A stretch of DNA of 64,000 nt, taken from contig CAYGTO010000001.1 of the NCBI GenBank assembly GCA_964352815.1, positions 248,001 to 312,000 of the forward strand, in the 5' to 3' direction. The notes under the pieces were generated by a model that did no database searches, was not told the origin of the DNA, and saw only the letters and a program-made list of their open reading frames with translations. Of the stretch, positions 36,945 through 44,917 are shown piece by piece. A program made the position numbers and the translations under genes. How positions within the stretch are numbered: the stretch's first letter is position 1; each line of letters begins with the position of its first letter. This DNA comes from CAYGTO01 sp964352815. Lineage in GTDB: Bacteria > Pseudomonadota > Alphaproteobacteria > Rickettsiales > UBA3002.

Positions 36945-38321
36945 GTGGCTTTACACGGTGACAGTCGGGATATTTACGGGAACCCTTGGGAGCCCGCAGA
37001 AGCGCTTGCGCTCGATGAAGGCTTTGTCACGCACCCGCTGGTTACCTCTGAAGAGCATGATACGACAATGGAAGCGCGTGAACGGGACCGTGCGTTGCTC
37101 GCTGCGCTAGAAGAAGAGCATTATGCCTATGAAACGCATTTAGAAGAAGAGGCATACAAACGATTCAAAGCGAAAGAGGGCGCTGTCTACAGTACGCGTG
37201 GTATCTTTGAGCAAGGGGTCGTATTCACTTTTGGTAACGATGTCGAGCTGATTCATGCTGCCCGTGGTGGTTATGTGACAGGCTTCGAAATGATCGATGG
37301 TGGCTTACGCGTCACCGAGATTGATGGTAGTTACGCGCCGCAAGGTGGTCGCCCAACGGTTCAGTCGACAACAGAAAATTTTAGCCGAGTGGTGGAAGCT
37401 GCACCGCAAGGTGCAAGACTATCGATTAACCTCGATTTCTCACCTAACCCTGCGCAGCGGGCACGCGAAGAAGCGACTGTACGTGAAATGGTCGGAGTGG
37501 CTGAGCGCGCGCATCGATCGGGCAAACGTTTGCGCCTTGCCGTACCAACGGGTAATGCGAGCGCTGAATTTACCGAAGAGATTTGTGACCGCGTCGAAGA
37601 GATGGGCGGCGATTGTATTGTTCCTTCTGGCGGTGCGATCAATGTCATGCGCTTGCTTGATCAGACCCATGATGCGCAAGCAGAAGAAGACAGTATTAAA
37701 ATGCCAACACTCGCGCCTGTCGCTGTGCCAATGGTTTCAGCACCTGCAGAGCCTACCCCCGAAGAAGTGGCGCGCGCAGAGGTGGACGAGCTAGACATTA
37801 CATTGCCGACATTGGACGAGCCAGCAGACAGTTCGGGCACAACGGATACGGTTGATGCTCGCGATGATGGTATCACACTGCGTGAACCTGGCGTATTAGC
37901 GTCATTGGAGCCGGGTGTGTACACACTCAATGAGCTTGAAGCGCTAGAGAAAGAAGAGTTCGAAACTGCCGAAGCAGAAGAAAGTACGGCAGAAGAAGTT
38001 GCCATGCTTGAAGGTGCGCAAAATATCGCGGAAGAACTGGCTCAACCAGCCGCAGAGACAGCGGAAGCCGAGCATGATGCGACTGCTGAAGAAGAACTAG
38101 AAGTGGGTGAAGAGGGCGCTATGAATATTGCGCAGCTTCTCGCCGAAAAAGAGCCTGCCGTTGCAACGCCTAAAATTGAGAATGCCATTAAAGGCTTGCA
38201 AGGGCTTTGGGGTGCTGAGGCTGCTGTGGCGGGCCTGGGCGGCATGAAAGCGCCATCTTTCCCAACCACACCGGCCATGGCAGCCAAGAGGGCCCGCACG
38301 GCAACCCCTGCTTTTGCATAA
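36945..38321 (+). CDS. Large acidic protein of unknown function, 458 aa
   Basis: GTG 36945 is preferred over ATG 36933, because GGAG lies six bases before it and would otherwise be coding. Residues about 1-60 are charged and helical (RALLAALEEEHYAYETHLEE). Residues about 65-230 look like a folded alpha/beta domain with FEQGVVFTFGNDVELIHAAR, SINLDFSPNPAQRAREEATV, RLRLAVPTGNASAEFTEEIC and GGDCIVPSGGAINVM. The second half (about 235-420) is very acidic, rich in Glu, Ala, Pro and Thr, and probably disordered; the last 40 residues are Ala/Pro-rich and basic (AAKRARTATPAFA). There is no signal peptide or membrane helix. No family recognised. Confidence 0.7.
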   Translation: MALHGDSRDIYGNPWEPAEALALDEGFVTHPLVTSEEHDTTMEARERDRALLAALEEEHYAYETHLEEEAYKRFKAKEGAVYSTRGIFEQGVVFTFGNDVELIHAARGGYVTGFEMIDGGLRVTEIDGSYAPQGGRPTVQSTTENFSRVVEAAPQGARLSINLDFSPNPAQRAREEATVREMVGVAERAHRSGKRLRLAVPTGNASAEFTEEICDRVEEMGGDCIVPSGGAINVMRLLDQTHDAQAEEDSIKMPTLAPVAVPMVSAPAEPTPEEVARAEVDELDITLPTLDEPADSSGTTDTVDARDDGITLREPGVLASLEPGVYTLNELEALEKEEFETAEAEESTAEEVAMLEGAQNIAEELAQPAAETAEAEHDATAEEELEVGEEGAMNIAQLLAEKEPAVATPKIENAIKGLQGLWGAEAAVAGLGGMKAPSFPTTPAMAAKRARTATPAFA

Positions 38322-38352
38322 CCCCTATCGCGTTATTTCTCATCAAATCCGC

Positions 38353-38380
38353 TTGCAATTCGCGGTGGGCTTTGTTACAT
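38353..38380 (+). promoter_or_regulatory. Promoter of tRNA-Asp
   Basis: TTGCAA (38353-38358), 16-base spacer, TTACAT (38375-38380), 18 bases before the tRNA 5' end. Confidence 0.5.
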
Positions 38381-38398
38381 CAAATCTTCCGCTCTTGC

Positions 38399-38475
38399 GG
38401 GGGTGTAGCTCAGCTGGTTAGAGCGCTGCCCTGTCACGGCAGAGGCCGCGGGTTCGAGTCCCGTCACTCCCGCCA
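38399..38475 (+). tRNA. tRNA-Asp (anticodon GTC), CCA encoded
   Basis: GGGGGTGTAGCTCAGCTGG start, anticodon stem-loop CTGCC-CTGTCAC-GGCAG giving GTC, T-arm GCGGGTTCGAGTCCCGT, acceptor 3' CACTCCC-G-CCA with the Asp discriminator G. Length 77. Confidence 0.95.
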
Positions 38476-38577
38476 CCCTACGCTCTTCGAGCTACGGGTG
38501 GCAGGCCACCCGAAGTCGTTAGAGCTAGGAGTGTCACACGAAGCTTTGGAGAACAAAGCGTAGTGTGGCAGGGATTT
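38476..38577. repeat. Palindromic repeat between tRNA-Asp and the GIY-YIG gene
   Basis: CCACCC/GGGTGG around CTCTTCGAG, followed by TGTCACACGAAGCTTTG facing CAAAGCGTAGTGTGGCA with a few mismatches. It abuts the CCA end on the left and the ribosome site of the next gene on the right. Confidence 0.6.
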
Positions 38578-38817
38578 ATGTGGTTTGTGTATTTTCTTCA
38601 ACTTTCAAGCGGGCACATCTATGTTGGCTCAACCAATGATGTCGATAAGCGTTTTGAACGACATCAGTTAGGCCATGTTCCTTCAACAAAGCCACATTTA
38701 CCATGTATGTTAAAAGCGTATGTCGCTGTCGAAACGGAGCATAAGGCGAGAGAATTAGAGCGCTATTTTAAGACTGGCTCGGGTAAGGCGGTCGCTAAAA
38801 AACGTTTTCTGGAGTAG
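38578..38817 (+). CDS. GIY-YIG domain protein, 79 aa
   Basis: From ATG 38578 (AGGGAT upstream) it reads MWFVYFLQLSSGHIYVGSTN, with the GIY...YIG pair as VYF and IYVGST, followed by DVDKRFERHQLGHVPSTKPH (catalytic Arg region) and ELERYFKTGSGKAVAKKRF. Small single-domain GIY-YIG proteins (YhbQ/UPF0213-like) are predicted nucleases of unknown role. It lies 102 bases downstream of tRNA-Asp, behind a palindromic repeat, an arrangement that could mean the gene moves or is copied with the repeat (inference). Confidence 0.88.
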   Translation: MWFVYFLQLSSGHIYVGSTNDVDKRFERHQLGHVPSTKPHLPCMLKAYVAVETEHKARELERYFKTGSGKAVAKKRFLE

Positions 38818-38866
38818 GCTGCAGGGTTCTCCCTCTCTATTCGTATGATAGGAAACCCATGGAGTC

Positions 38867-39559
38867 ATGATGCGCCAGACCCTACTTACACTATTGTTTT
38901 CGTTCATTTTACCTGTCACGTCCTTTGCGGCAGATGATGGCCTGGTTGTGGTCGAACTCTTTACCTCACAAAGCTGCAGTTCATGCCCCGCAGCTGATCG
39001 CGCATTGAGGCAGATCCAGTCCGAGCGCTCAGATGTGCTCGTCTTGTCGCATCACGTGGATTATTGGAACCATTTATCATGGAAAGACACGCTTTCGCGC
39101 CCTGAAGCGACGCAGCGCCAGCGTGGTTATGCGAAAGCCCTTTCGCTGCGTGGGCTCTATACCCCGCAAGCTGTCGTGCAGGGCCAAAGCGAGGCGGTGG
39201 GTTCCCAGAAAGCGAAGGTCGAGCGTCTAATTAATGCCTCGGATGCACTGATATTTTCTGCGCTGGATACAGAAAAAGGCTATGTAGCACTTTCAACCGT
39301 GAACCCTCGTCATGTCAAGGGCGCGGAAGTGGTGTTCGTTGAATATATTGACCATAGCGCCGTACTCGTCGAGCGTGGCGAGAATGCGCACAAATCGCTG
39401 GCTTATGTGAACAGTGTCACGAATCTCACATCGCTTGGCCATTGGCGTGCAAAAGAAGATTTTACTGCACGGGTTCCAGAGTATGATGTGAACAAGTCGT
39501 ATGCACTCATCATCCAACAGCCAAATCAAGGAAAAATCCTCGGGGCTATGAAGCTGTAG
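38867..39559 (+). CDS. DUF1223 secreted thioredoxin-like protein
   Basis: The 230-residue protein has a signal peptide (RQTLLTLLFSFILPVTSFAA) and then VVVELFTSQSCSSCPAADRA, the DUF1223 signature with a C-x2-C pair in a thioredoxin-like fold. VLSHHVDYWNHLSWKDTLSR and LYTPQAVVQGQSEAVGSQ are also typical of this family. It should be periplasmic; the function is not established. The start is ATG 38867 or 38870. It precedes nuoA by 89 bases in the same direction but is probably a separate unit. Confidence 0.9.
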   Translation: MMRQTLLTLLFSFILPVTSFAADDGLVVVELFTSQSCSSCPAADRALRQIQSERSDVLVLSHHVDYWNHLSWKDTLSRPEATQRQRGYAKALSLRGLYTPQAVVQGQSEAVGSQKAKVERLINASDALIFSALDTEKGYVALSTVNPRHVKGAEVVFVEYIDHSAVLVERGENAHKSLAYVNSVTNLTSLGHWRAKEDFTARVPEYDVNKSYALIIQQPNQGKILGAMKL

Positions 39560-39648
39560 ACACGTTCCAGGATCTTCCCACAGAGGCGTCTATTCTACTT
39601 GCATCAGCGCGAAAAATTCGTACCCTGACGTAAATAACAGGGAATCAC

Positions 39649-40014
39649 ATGGAACAGCTCTCAGCGGAATATTTTCCGATCCTCGTCTTTTTGATCATTG
39701 CGACGGGAATTTCAACCGTCATGATTTTGATTCCGCGCCTGCTTGCTCCCTCGCGCCCAGACAAGGAAAAACTCTCGCCATATGAATGTGGGTTCGAGCC
39801 CTTTAGCGATGCGCGAGGCCGTTTTGATGTACGCTTTTACTTAGTGGCGATTCTCTTCATTATTTTCGATCTGGAAGTCGCGTTCCTGTTCCCTTGGGCG
39901 GTCGCGCTGGGTGAAATCGGGATGCTCGGTTTTTGGTCGATGATGGTGTTCCTCGGCATGCTAACCGTCGGGTTTATTTATGAGTGGAGAAAGGGAGCGC
40001 TCGATTGGGAGTAA
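39649..40014 (+). CDS. nuoA: NADH-quinone oxidoreductase subunit A
   Basis: The 121-residue protein has three membrane helices and the subunit A signature KLSPYECGFEPFSDARGRFD with VRFYLVAILFIIFDLEVAFL. It forms part of the membrane arm next to the quinone site of complex I. It is first in the nuo run; NuoA-N follow in standard order with four extra genes. Confidence 0.97.
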   Translation: MEQLSAEYFPILVFLIIATGISTVMILIPRLLAPSRPDKEKLSPYECGFEPFSDARGRFDVRFYLVAILFIIFDLEVAFLFPWAVALGEIGMLGFWSMMVFLGMLTVGFIYEWRKGALDWE

Positions 40015-40044
40015 GGCTTGCTTTAACGCGCATATCATTTATTG

Positions 40045-40059
40045 TTAGAATTGTTCTAA
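40045..40059. promoter_or_regulatory. Irr/ICE-like palindrome upstream of nuoB
   Basis: TTAGAA-TTG-TTCTAA, a perfect 15-base palindrome followed by AA, lies in the nuoA-nuoB gap, three bases before the AAGGAG of nuoB. A near-copy is at 2395-2409. It resembles the iron-control element bound by Irr in alphaproteobacteria. Confidence 0.4.
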
Positions 40060-40075
40060 ATTAAGGAGACGACAC

Positions 40076-40627
40076 GTGCAGATGCTATCATCCGACCCCA
40101 ATAATGGCGTACCTGTTCCCGCGGGAACAGACCAGGACGCAATCTTGAGCCGTGTGGGCATGGAATTTCAAGATAAAGGTTTTGTCGTTGCCAATATGGA
40201 CAAGCTCGTCAATTGGGCGCGGACCGGATCTTTATGGCCGATGACTTTTGGTTTAGCGTGTTGTGCGGTTGAGATGATGCAAGCCGCTGCCAGCCGGTAT
40301 GATATGGACCGCTTCGGTGTGCTATTCCGCCCGTCGCCGCGTCAGTCTGACGTGATGATCGTGGCAGGAACGCTCTGCAACAAGATGGCGCCTGCGCTGC
40401 GCAAGGTTTACGACCAGATGGCGGAGCCGCGTTATGTGATCTCCATGGGAAGCTGCGCGAATGGCGGGGGCTATTACCACTATTCTTACTCGGTCGTGCG
40501 TGGCTGTGACCGCATCGTGCCGGTCGATGTGTATGTGCCTGGTTGCCCTCCGACAGCGGAAGCGCTGATCTATGGTATTTTGCAGCTACAAAAGAAAATT
40601 CAACGTGAGGGGACCATTCGCCGCTAG
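40076..40627 (+). CDS. nuoB: NADH-quinone oxidoreductase subunit B
   Basis: The 183-residue subunit holds cluster N2: GLACCAVEMMQ (tandem Cys), MGSCANGGGYYHYSYSVVRG and VYVPGCPPTAEALIYGILQL supply the four Cys. GTG 40076 is preferred, since AAGGAG lies seven bases upstream; ATG 40082 is possible. The 61-base gap after nuoA is longer than most in this run and contains the Irr-like palindrome. Confidence 0.97.
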   Translation: MQMLSSDPNNGVPVPAGTDQDAILSRVGMEFQDKGFVVANMDKLVNWARTGSLWPMTFGLACCAVEMMQAAASRYDMDRFGVLFRPSPRQSDVMIVAGTLCNKMAPALRKVYDQMAEPRYVISMGSCANGGGYYHYSYSVVRGCDRIVPVDVYVPGCPPTAEALIYGILQLQKKIQREGTIRR

Positions 40628-40641
40628 GCGGGGGGAGTGCT

Positions 40642-41238
40642 ATGAAAGAGACGTTATCCGAACTCGGTCATTATATTTCGGAAACCATGCCAACGGTTGT
40701 GCGCGATCGCTTTGTGCGAAGCGGCGAGTTAACGATTGCAGCTGATGCAGAAGGCCTCCCGCAACTTATGGCGTTTCTGCATGATGACGCGAACTGTTTG
40801 TTCAAGATGCTGATCGATATTGCGGGGGTTGATTTCCCCGAGCGTCCGCAGCGTTTCGATGTCGTTTATCATTTGTTGAGCACGAAACATAATCAGCGCA
40901 TCCGCGTGAAAGTGATGGCGGATGAACATGTGCCCGTGCCATCGATTACTGAGTTGTATCCGGCAGCAGGATGGTATGAGCGCGAAGTGTGGGATTTATA
41001 TGGCGTCATGTTCGCTGGTAATCCGGATCTACGCCGCATCTTGACGGATTATGGCTTTGATGGCCATCCGCTACGTAAAGATTTCCCACTGACTGGTTTT
41101 GTTGAGATGCGTTATGACAATGAGCAAGAGCGCGTCGTCTATGAGCCTGTGAAGCTCAACCAAGCCTTCCGCGACTTTGACTATCTCAGCCCTTGGGAGG
41201 GGAATGTCGCATATGAACCTGCGGTGAAAGAAGGGTGA
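40642..41238 (+). CDS. nuoC: NADH-quinone oxidoreductase subunit C
   Basis: The 198-residue 30-kDa subunit shows LFKMLIDIAGVDFPERPQRF, the signature PAAGWYEREVWDLYGVMF and FDGHPLRKDFPLTGFVEMRY. It packs against NuoD in the peripheral arm. It is followed not by nuoD but by two extra membrane-protein genes. Confidence 0.97.
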   Translation: MKETLSELGHYISETMPTVVRDRFVRSGELTIAADAEGLPQLMAFLHDDANCLFKMLIDIAGVDFPERPQRFDVVYHLLSTKHNQRIRVKVMADEHVPVPSITELYPAAGWYEREVWDLYGVMFAGNPDLRRILTDYGFDGHPLRKDFPLTGFVEMRYDNEQERVVYEPVKLNQAFRDFDYLSPWEGNVAYEPAVKEG

Positions 41239-41247
41239 TGCATCGGA

Positions 41248-41835
41248 ATGCTTAGTTTTTACCAGAGAGCATTTCGTGGTGGCGCCCGGCTATGGGTTGC
41301 CTTCTGGGTATTTGGCGTCGTCATGCAGCTCTTTTGGGCGATCCTTGCGACGCTTTTGATCGCCGGTTGCATCTTAGCGCTCGAAGAATTTGGCACCAAT
41401 ACCGATAGCTTTATTGCAGCGAACGGCCACATTCTTTATTGGACGCTCACCGTATTCTTTTACCTCCTCTGGTTCCATTGGATTGTAGCGGTATGGCGTT
41501 GTGCATGGAAGACGGTGTGGGTCGGTTTTGGTGTGCTGGCGCGTATTATTGTAGCGATAAGCGCGGTATTCTTCGTTATCTCGATCGTATTCACCATTCT
41601 TTATGATTACGGCATGGTCGGGTTCAGCCCTGCGATGCTTGATAACGATCTTTCATCATGGGGGTTTGGAGAGGATATGACGCCCACGCGCGTGTTGTGC
41701 CGCGAAGAGTATGAAAAACTATACCCGTTCGATGGTGACGGCATTGAGAGCTACCACCAAGACCGTCAAATATTCGAAGATGAGTGCGTTGCGCAGGTTG
41801 AACAAATGATTCGAGACGCACAGGGGCAGCAATGA
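41248..41835 (+). CDS. Unknown membrane protein in the nuo operon, copy 1
   Basis: The 195-residue protein starts MLSFYQRAFRGGARLWVAFW. It has about three helices (residues 15-45, 63-85, 90-115), with HWIVAVWRCAWKTVWVGFGV between them, then a soluble tail of about 80 residues ending ECVAQVEQMIRDAQGQQ. The next gene encodes a paralogue sharing F-Y-x2-x-F-x-G-x-R-L-W, HW-x-VA-x-WRCA and an acidic C-terminal tail with a conserved Cys. It lies nine bases after nuoC and overlaps the next gene by four. Not a known complex I subunit; a role in assembly or as an accessory subunit is inference. Confidence 0.75.
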   Translation: MLSFYQRAFRGGARLWVAFWVFGVVMQLFWAILATLLIAGCILALEEFGTNTDSFIAANGHILYWTLTVFFYLLWFHWIVAVWRCAWKTVWVGFGVLARIIVAISAVFFVISIVFTILYDYGMVGFSPAMLDNDLSSWGFGEDMTPTRVLCREEYEKLYPFDGDGIESYHQDRQIFEDECVAQVEQMIRDAQGQQ

Positions 41836-42545
41836 TTACCTTCTATAAAAACACATTCAAAGGTCAGTCACGCTTATGGAAAGCGTTTTGGCTGTTATGG
41901 CTCCTGCAGATCGGCTGGGGAATCTTCTTCACGATCCTTGCGATTGGCCTCGCCATCGCCCTCGGACTTCTCGGTGGCACGATCGGCGCCATCGTTATCG
42001 TCGGCGGCACGTTCTTTCTCTCAATCCACTGGCTGGTCGCCTGTTGGCGATGCGCGTTCAATGTGAACATCAAGGCATTTGCGTACATCACGCGGGTCAT
42101 TGTGGTTCTGGCGACGCTCGCCACCCTCTCGAGCTTGGTCACTATGTTTGGAACAATCTCGATGATGCTCGCCGGCGGTATGATGATGGATGCGGCAATG
42201 CAAATGCCACCAGGGATGCATGCTCCCGCGCCAGGTGCGCCTGGGCAATTTGATCCGATGATGAATGACCCGATGGCCCCAGTAACACCGATGGACATGC
42301 CGAATGCAACATCGCAGCCCTTCAACGACATAGAACAGATTCCCGCGCCTGATCCGGCGGCACCTGTCGATAATAAAGACGGAATATTCGAAGTGGCGTG
42401 CGCAGAACATTTTGATACACGCCTGAAAGCAACCTACGCCGATATGGCCCAGTATGCGGCGGACAAAGCGGTGTATGTCGAAGATTGTATTGAACAACTC
42501 AAGCAGCAACACGCTGCCCCACCTTCACCGGAGGCCGCGCCATGA
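41832..42545 (+). CDS. Unknown membrane protein in the nuo operon, copy 2
   Basis: The 237-residue protein starts MITFYKNTFKGQSRLWKAFW, clearly paralogous to the previous one. Helices: about 18-40, 45-68 and 83-110, with SIHWLVACWRCAFNVNIKAF between the second and third. A Met/Pro-rich linker follows (MQMPPGMHAPAPGAPGQFDP, MNDPMAPVTPMDMPN), then a tail with FEVACAEHFDTRLKATYADM and a Cys (VEDCIEQLKQQ). The Met-rich linker resembles metal-binding or flexible linkers. Its stop overlaps the nuoD start by four bases, so it is tightly coupled to nuoD. Confidence 0.75.
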   Translation: MITFYKNTFKGQSRLWKAFWLLWLLQIGWGIFFTILAIGLAIALGLLGGTIGAIVIVGGTFFLSIHWLVACWRCAFNVNIKAFAYITRVIVVLATLATLSSLVTMFGTISMMLAGGMMMDAAMQMPPGMHAPAPGAPGQFDPMMNDPMAPVTPMDMPNATSQPFNDIEQIPAPDPAAPVDNKDGIFEVACAEHFDTRLKATYADMAQYAADKAVYVEDCIEQLKQQHAAPPSPEAAP

Positions 42546-43735
42546 AAATGCAGGATGTCCAAGAAACGAGAATTAAAAACCTAACCTTGAATTTTGGGCC
42601 GCAGCACCCGGCTGCGCATGGGGTGTTACGCCTCGTGTTAGAGATGGACGGGGAAGTTGTCGAACGCGCTGACCCGCATATCGGGCTACTTCACCGCGGT
42701 ACAGAAAAACTGATCGAACATAAGACCTACCTTCAGGCGGTACCGTATTTTGACCGGCTTGATTATGTCTCCCCCATGTGTCAAGAGCATGCCTACGCGC
42801 TTGCAGTTGAGAAACTACTTGGCATCGAAGTGCCACTGCGTTCGCGCTATATTCGTGTGATCTTTTCCGAGTTTACGCGTATTCTGAACCACATTCTCAA
42901 TATCACCACCCAGGCGATTGATATCGGTGCGACCACGCCACTGCTCTGGATGTTTGAAGAGCGTGAAAAAATCTTGGAATTCTATGAAGGCGCATCAGGC
43001 GCGCGGTTCCATTCAGCTTATATTCGCCCAGGAGGTATCCATCAGGATATTCCGCGCGGCATGGCGGCGGACATGCTCGAATTCTGTGAAGGCTTCGAGA
43101 AGATGATCGATGATGTCGAAACGCTGCTTACCGATAACCGAATCTGGAAACAACGGACGGTTGATGTTGGCGTCGTTTCCGCCGATGAAGCGCAAGCTTG
43201 GGGCTTCACAGGAGTCATGCTTCGCGGTTCAGGTGTGGCGTGGGACTTGCGTCGTAGCCAACCTTACGAAGTATATGATAAAATGGATTTCCTTGTGCCG
43301 GTCGGAAAGAATGGTGACTGTTACGATCGCTATCTCTGCCGTATGGAAGAAATGCGTCAGAGTTTGCGCATTATTCGTCAGGCGATTGAGAACTTACCTG
43401 GTGGCCCGGTCGTGGTTGATGATCCGCGTATTGCGCCGCCAAAGCGTGACGCGATGAAACATTCGATGGAAGCGCTGATCAATCACTTCAAACTCTACAC
43501 GGAAGGCTACCATGTGCCAGAAGGAGAGACTTACACAGCGGTTGAAGCACCTAAAGGGGAGTTTGGTGTATATCTCATTTCCGATGGAACAAACAAGCCC
43601 TACCGCTGTAAAATTCGCGCGCCCGGCTTTCCGCATATGCAAGGGCTCGACTTTATGAGTAAGGGGCACATGCTGGCGGATGTATCGGCGATTATCGGAA
43701 CGCTCGACGTCGTCTTCGGAGAAATTGATCGTTGA
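42542..43735 (+). CDS. nuoD: NADH-quinone oxidoreductase subunit D
   Basis: The 397-residue 49-kDa subunit has TLNFGPQHPAAHGVLRLVLE, HIGLLHRGTEKLIEHKTYLQ, YFDRLDYVSPMCQEHAYALA, and ends SAIIGTLDVVFGEIDR. It lines the quinone pocket with NuoB. Its start overlaps the previous gene and its stop overlaps the next (TGATG), so three proteins are translated in series here. Confidence 0.97.
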   Translation: MKMQDVQETRIKNLTLNFGPQHPAAHGVLRLVLEMDGEVVERADPHIGLLHRGTEKLIEHKTYLQAVPYFDRLDYVSPMCQEHAYALAVEKLLGIEVPLRSRYIRVIFSEFTRILNHILNITTQAIDIGATTPLLWMFEEREKILEFYEGASGARFHSAYIRPGGIHQDIPRGMAADMLEFCEGFEKMIDDVETLLTDNRIWKQRTVDVGVVSADEAQAWGFTGVMLRGSGVAWDLRRSQPYEVYDKMDFLVPVGKNGDCYDRYLCRMEEMRQSLRIIRQAIENLPGGPVVVDDPRIAPPKRDAMKHSMEALINHFKLYTEGYHVPEGETYTAVEAPKGEFGVYLISDGTNKPYRCKIRAPGFPHMQGLDFMSKGHMLADVSAIIGTLDVVFGEIDR

Positions 43736-44247
43736 TGAACCTGTTACGTCACATTACGATGGTGCTTTCTACGGTGTTCCTTACTGCGACGATGGCTGTG
43801 GCGCAAACACCTCCCAAATTTAATCCGAATGACCTGATGACGAGCTGCTCTGAGACAGAGCTCATAGGGATGTGGAAGCTTTCGCATGTTCACCAAGACC
43901 CGGCAGGAACAACGTTAGAGACGTTTAATAAGGGTGTTCGTGACTACCTTGATATTAGGCAAAATCTTTCGCTGGTCTATTTCACTAGTAAGGCGAACTT
44001 CAAGCAACAGCGACAAATTGAAGCCAAGGTGCGCGAGATTGAAGAGTTCGGAACTGTCCCACATGCGATGCGTCTTGGGAGAAACAATCTTTTATTAATG
44101 ACGCGCGAAGGTAGGCCGTTCAAATACTTCCGTTGTTATCTGTTGAAAGCTGATGTAAATAAGAAGCTCAGACAGGGAAATATGATATTTTCTTCGACGG
44201 TAAACAAAAACGAATTAGTGCGCATTTTTGAAAAGATAGAAGAGTAA
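43735..44247 (+). CDS. Unknown exported protein between nuoD and nuoE, 170 aa
   Basis: From ATG 43735 it reads MNLLRHITMVLSTVFLTATM with AVAQTPPKF, a signal peptide with an A-V-A cut site. The mature part (about 145 residues) contains one Cys near the start (MTSCSETELIGMW), one further on (FRCYLLKADV), and the stretch ELIGMWKLSHVHQDPAG; it looks like a small alpha/beta or beta protein. No family recognised. As a periplasmic protein it could contact the outer face of complex I, but that is inference. Base use looks like the flanking genes. Confidence 0.7.
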   Translation: MNLLRHITMVLSTVFLTATMAVAQTPPKFNPNDLMTSCSETELIGMWKLSHVHQDPAGTTLETFNKGVRDYLDIRQNLSLVYFTSKANFKQQRQIEAKVREIEEFGTVPHAMRLGRNNLLLMTREGRPFKYFRCYLLKADVNKKLRQGNMIFSSTVNKNELVRIFEKIEE

Positions 44248-44250
44248 GTA

Positions 44251-44904
44251 ATGAACCGACCCGAGCCTCCAAGAGAATTTGATCAGCCCGCAAGCTTTGC
44301 CTTCGCGGACGAAACGATGAAGAAGGTCGAGGCGATTATTACGCGCTATCCGGAAGGGCGCCAGCAGGCTGCGGTGTTGCCCGTTCTAATGCTCGCGCAG
44401 AAGCAACACGAAAACTGGTTGCCGATTGCTGCTATGGAAGAAGTGGCGCGTCTGCTCGATATGCCGTTTATTCGTGTGCAAGAAGTGGCGACGTTTTACT
44501 CGATGTACAATCTGACGCCGATGGGGCGTTACCACATTCAAGTGTGCACCACCACGCCGTGTTGGCTCCGCGGGAGCGACGAGTTGCTTGCGGCATGTTA
44601 CGACACGGCCGGTATTCGCCCAGGGCAAACAAGCGGTGATGGCCTGTTCACCATGACCGAAGTGGAGTGCCTTGGCGCGTGCTGTAACGCGCCGATGATT
44701 GAAATTACCAGTAGTGGATTTGACGAATATTTCGAAGATTTGAACTATGACCAAATGACCTACGTGTTGAATGAATTTCGCATGGGACGCAAGCCCGTAT
44801 CAGGCTCCTATGCAGGCCGCAAATCATCAGAGCCAGTCACTGGCCCCACCACCCTTGAGAATCAGAAAAAGGGCTGGGAAGAACATCAAAAGCAATTCGC
44901 TTAG
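44251..44904 (+). CDS. nuoE: NADH-quinone oxidoreductase subunit E
   Basis: The 217-residue thioredoxin-like subunit binds one 2Fe-2S cluster through Cys99, Cys104 (CTTTPC) and Cys140, Cys144 (CLGAC). Also ALPVLMLAQKQHENWLPIAA-type and QEVATFYSMYNLTPMGRYHI. The C-terminal 40 residues are polar and longer than in E. coli. It sits three bases after the exported-protein gene. Confidence 0.97.
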   Translation: MNRPEPPREFDQPASFAFADETMKKVEAIITRYPEGRQQAAVLPVLMLAQKQHENWLPIAAMEEVARLLDMPFIRVQEVATFYSMYNLTPMGRYHIQVCTTTPCWLRGSDELLAACYDTAGIRPGQTSGDGLFTMTEVECLGACCNAPMIEITSSGFDEYFEDLNYDQMTYVLNEFRMGRKPVSGSYAGRKSSEPVTGPTTLENQKKGWEEHQKQFA

Positions 44905-44917
44905 GGAGAGACGAAGC

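Noticed and set aside
44771..44917. Longer NuoF start
   Set aside because: It overlaps nuoE by 134 bases; ATG 44918 has a good ribosome site and matches known NuoF N-termini.
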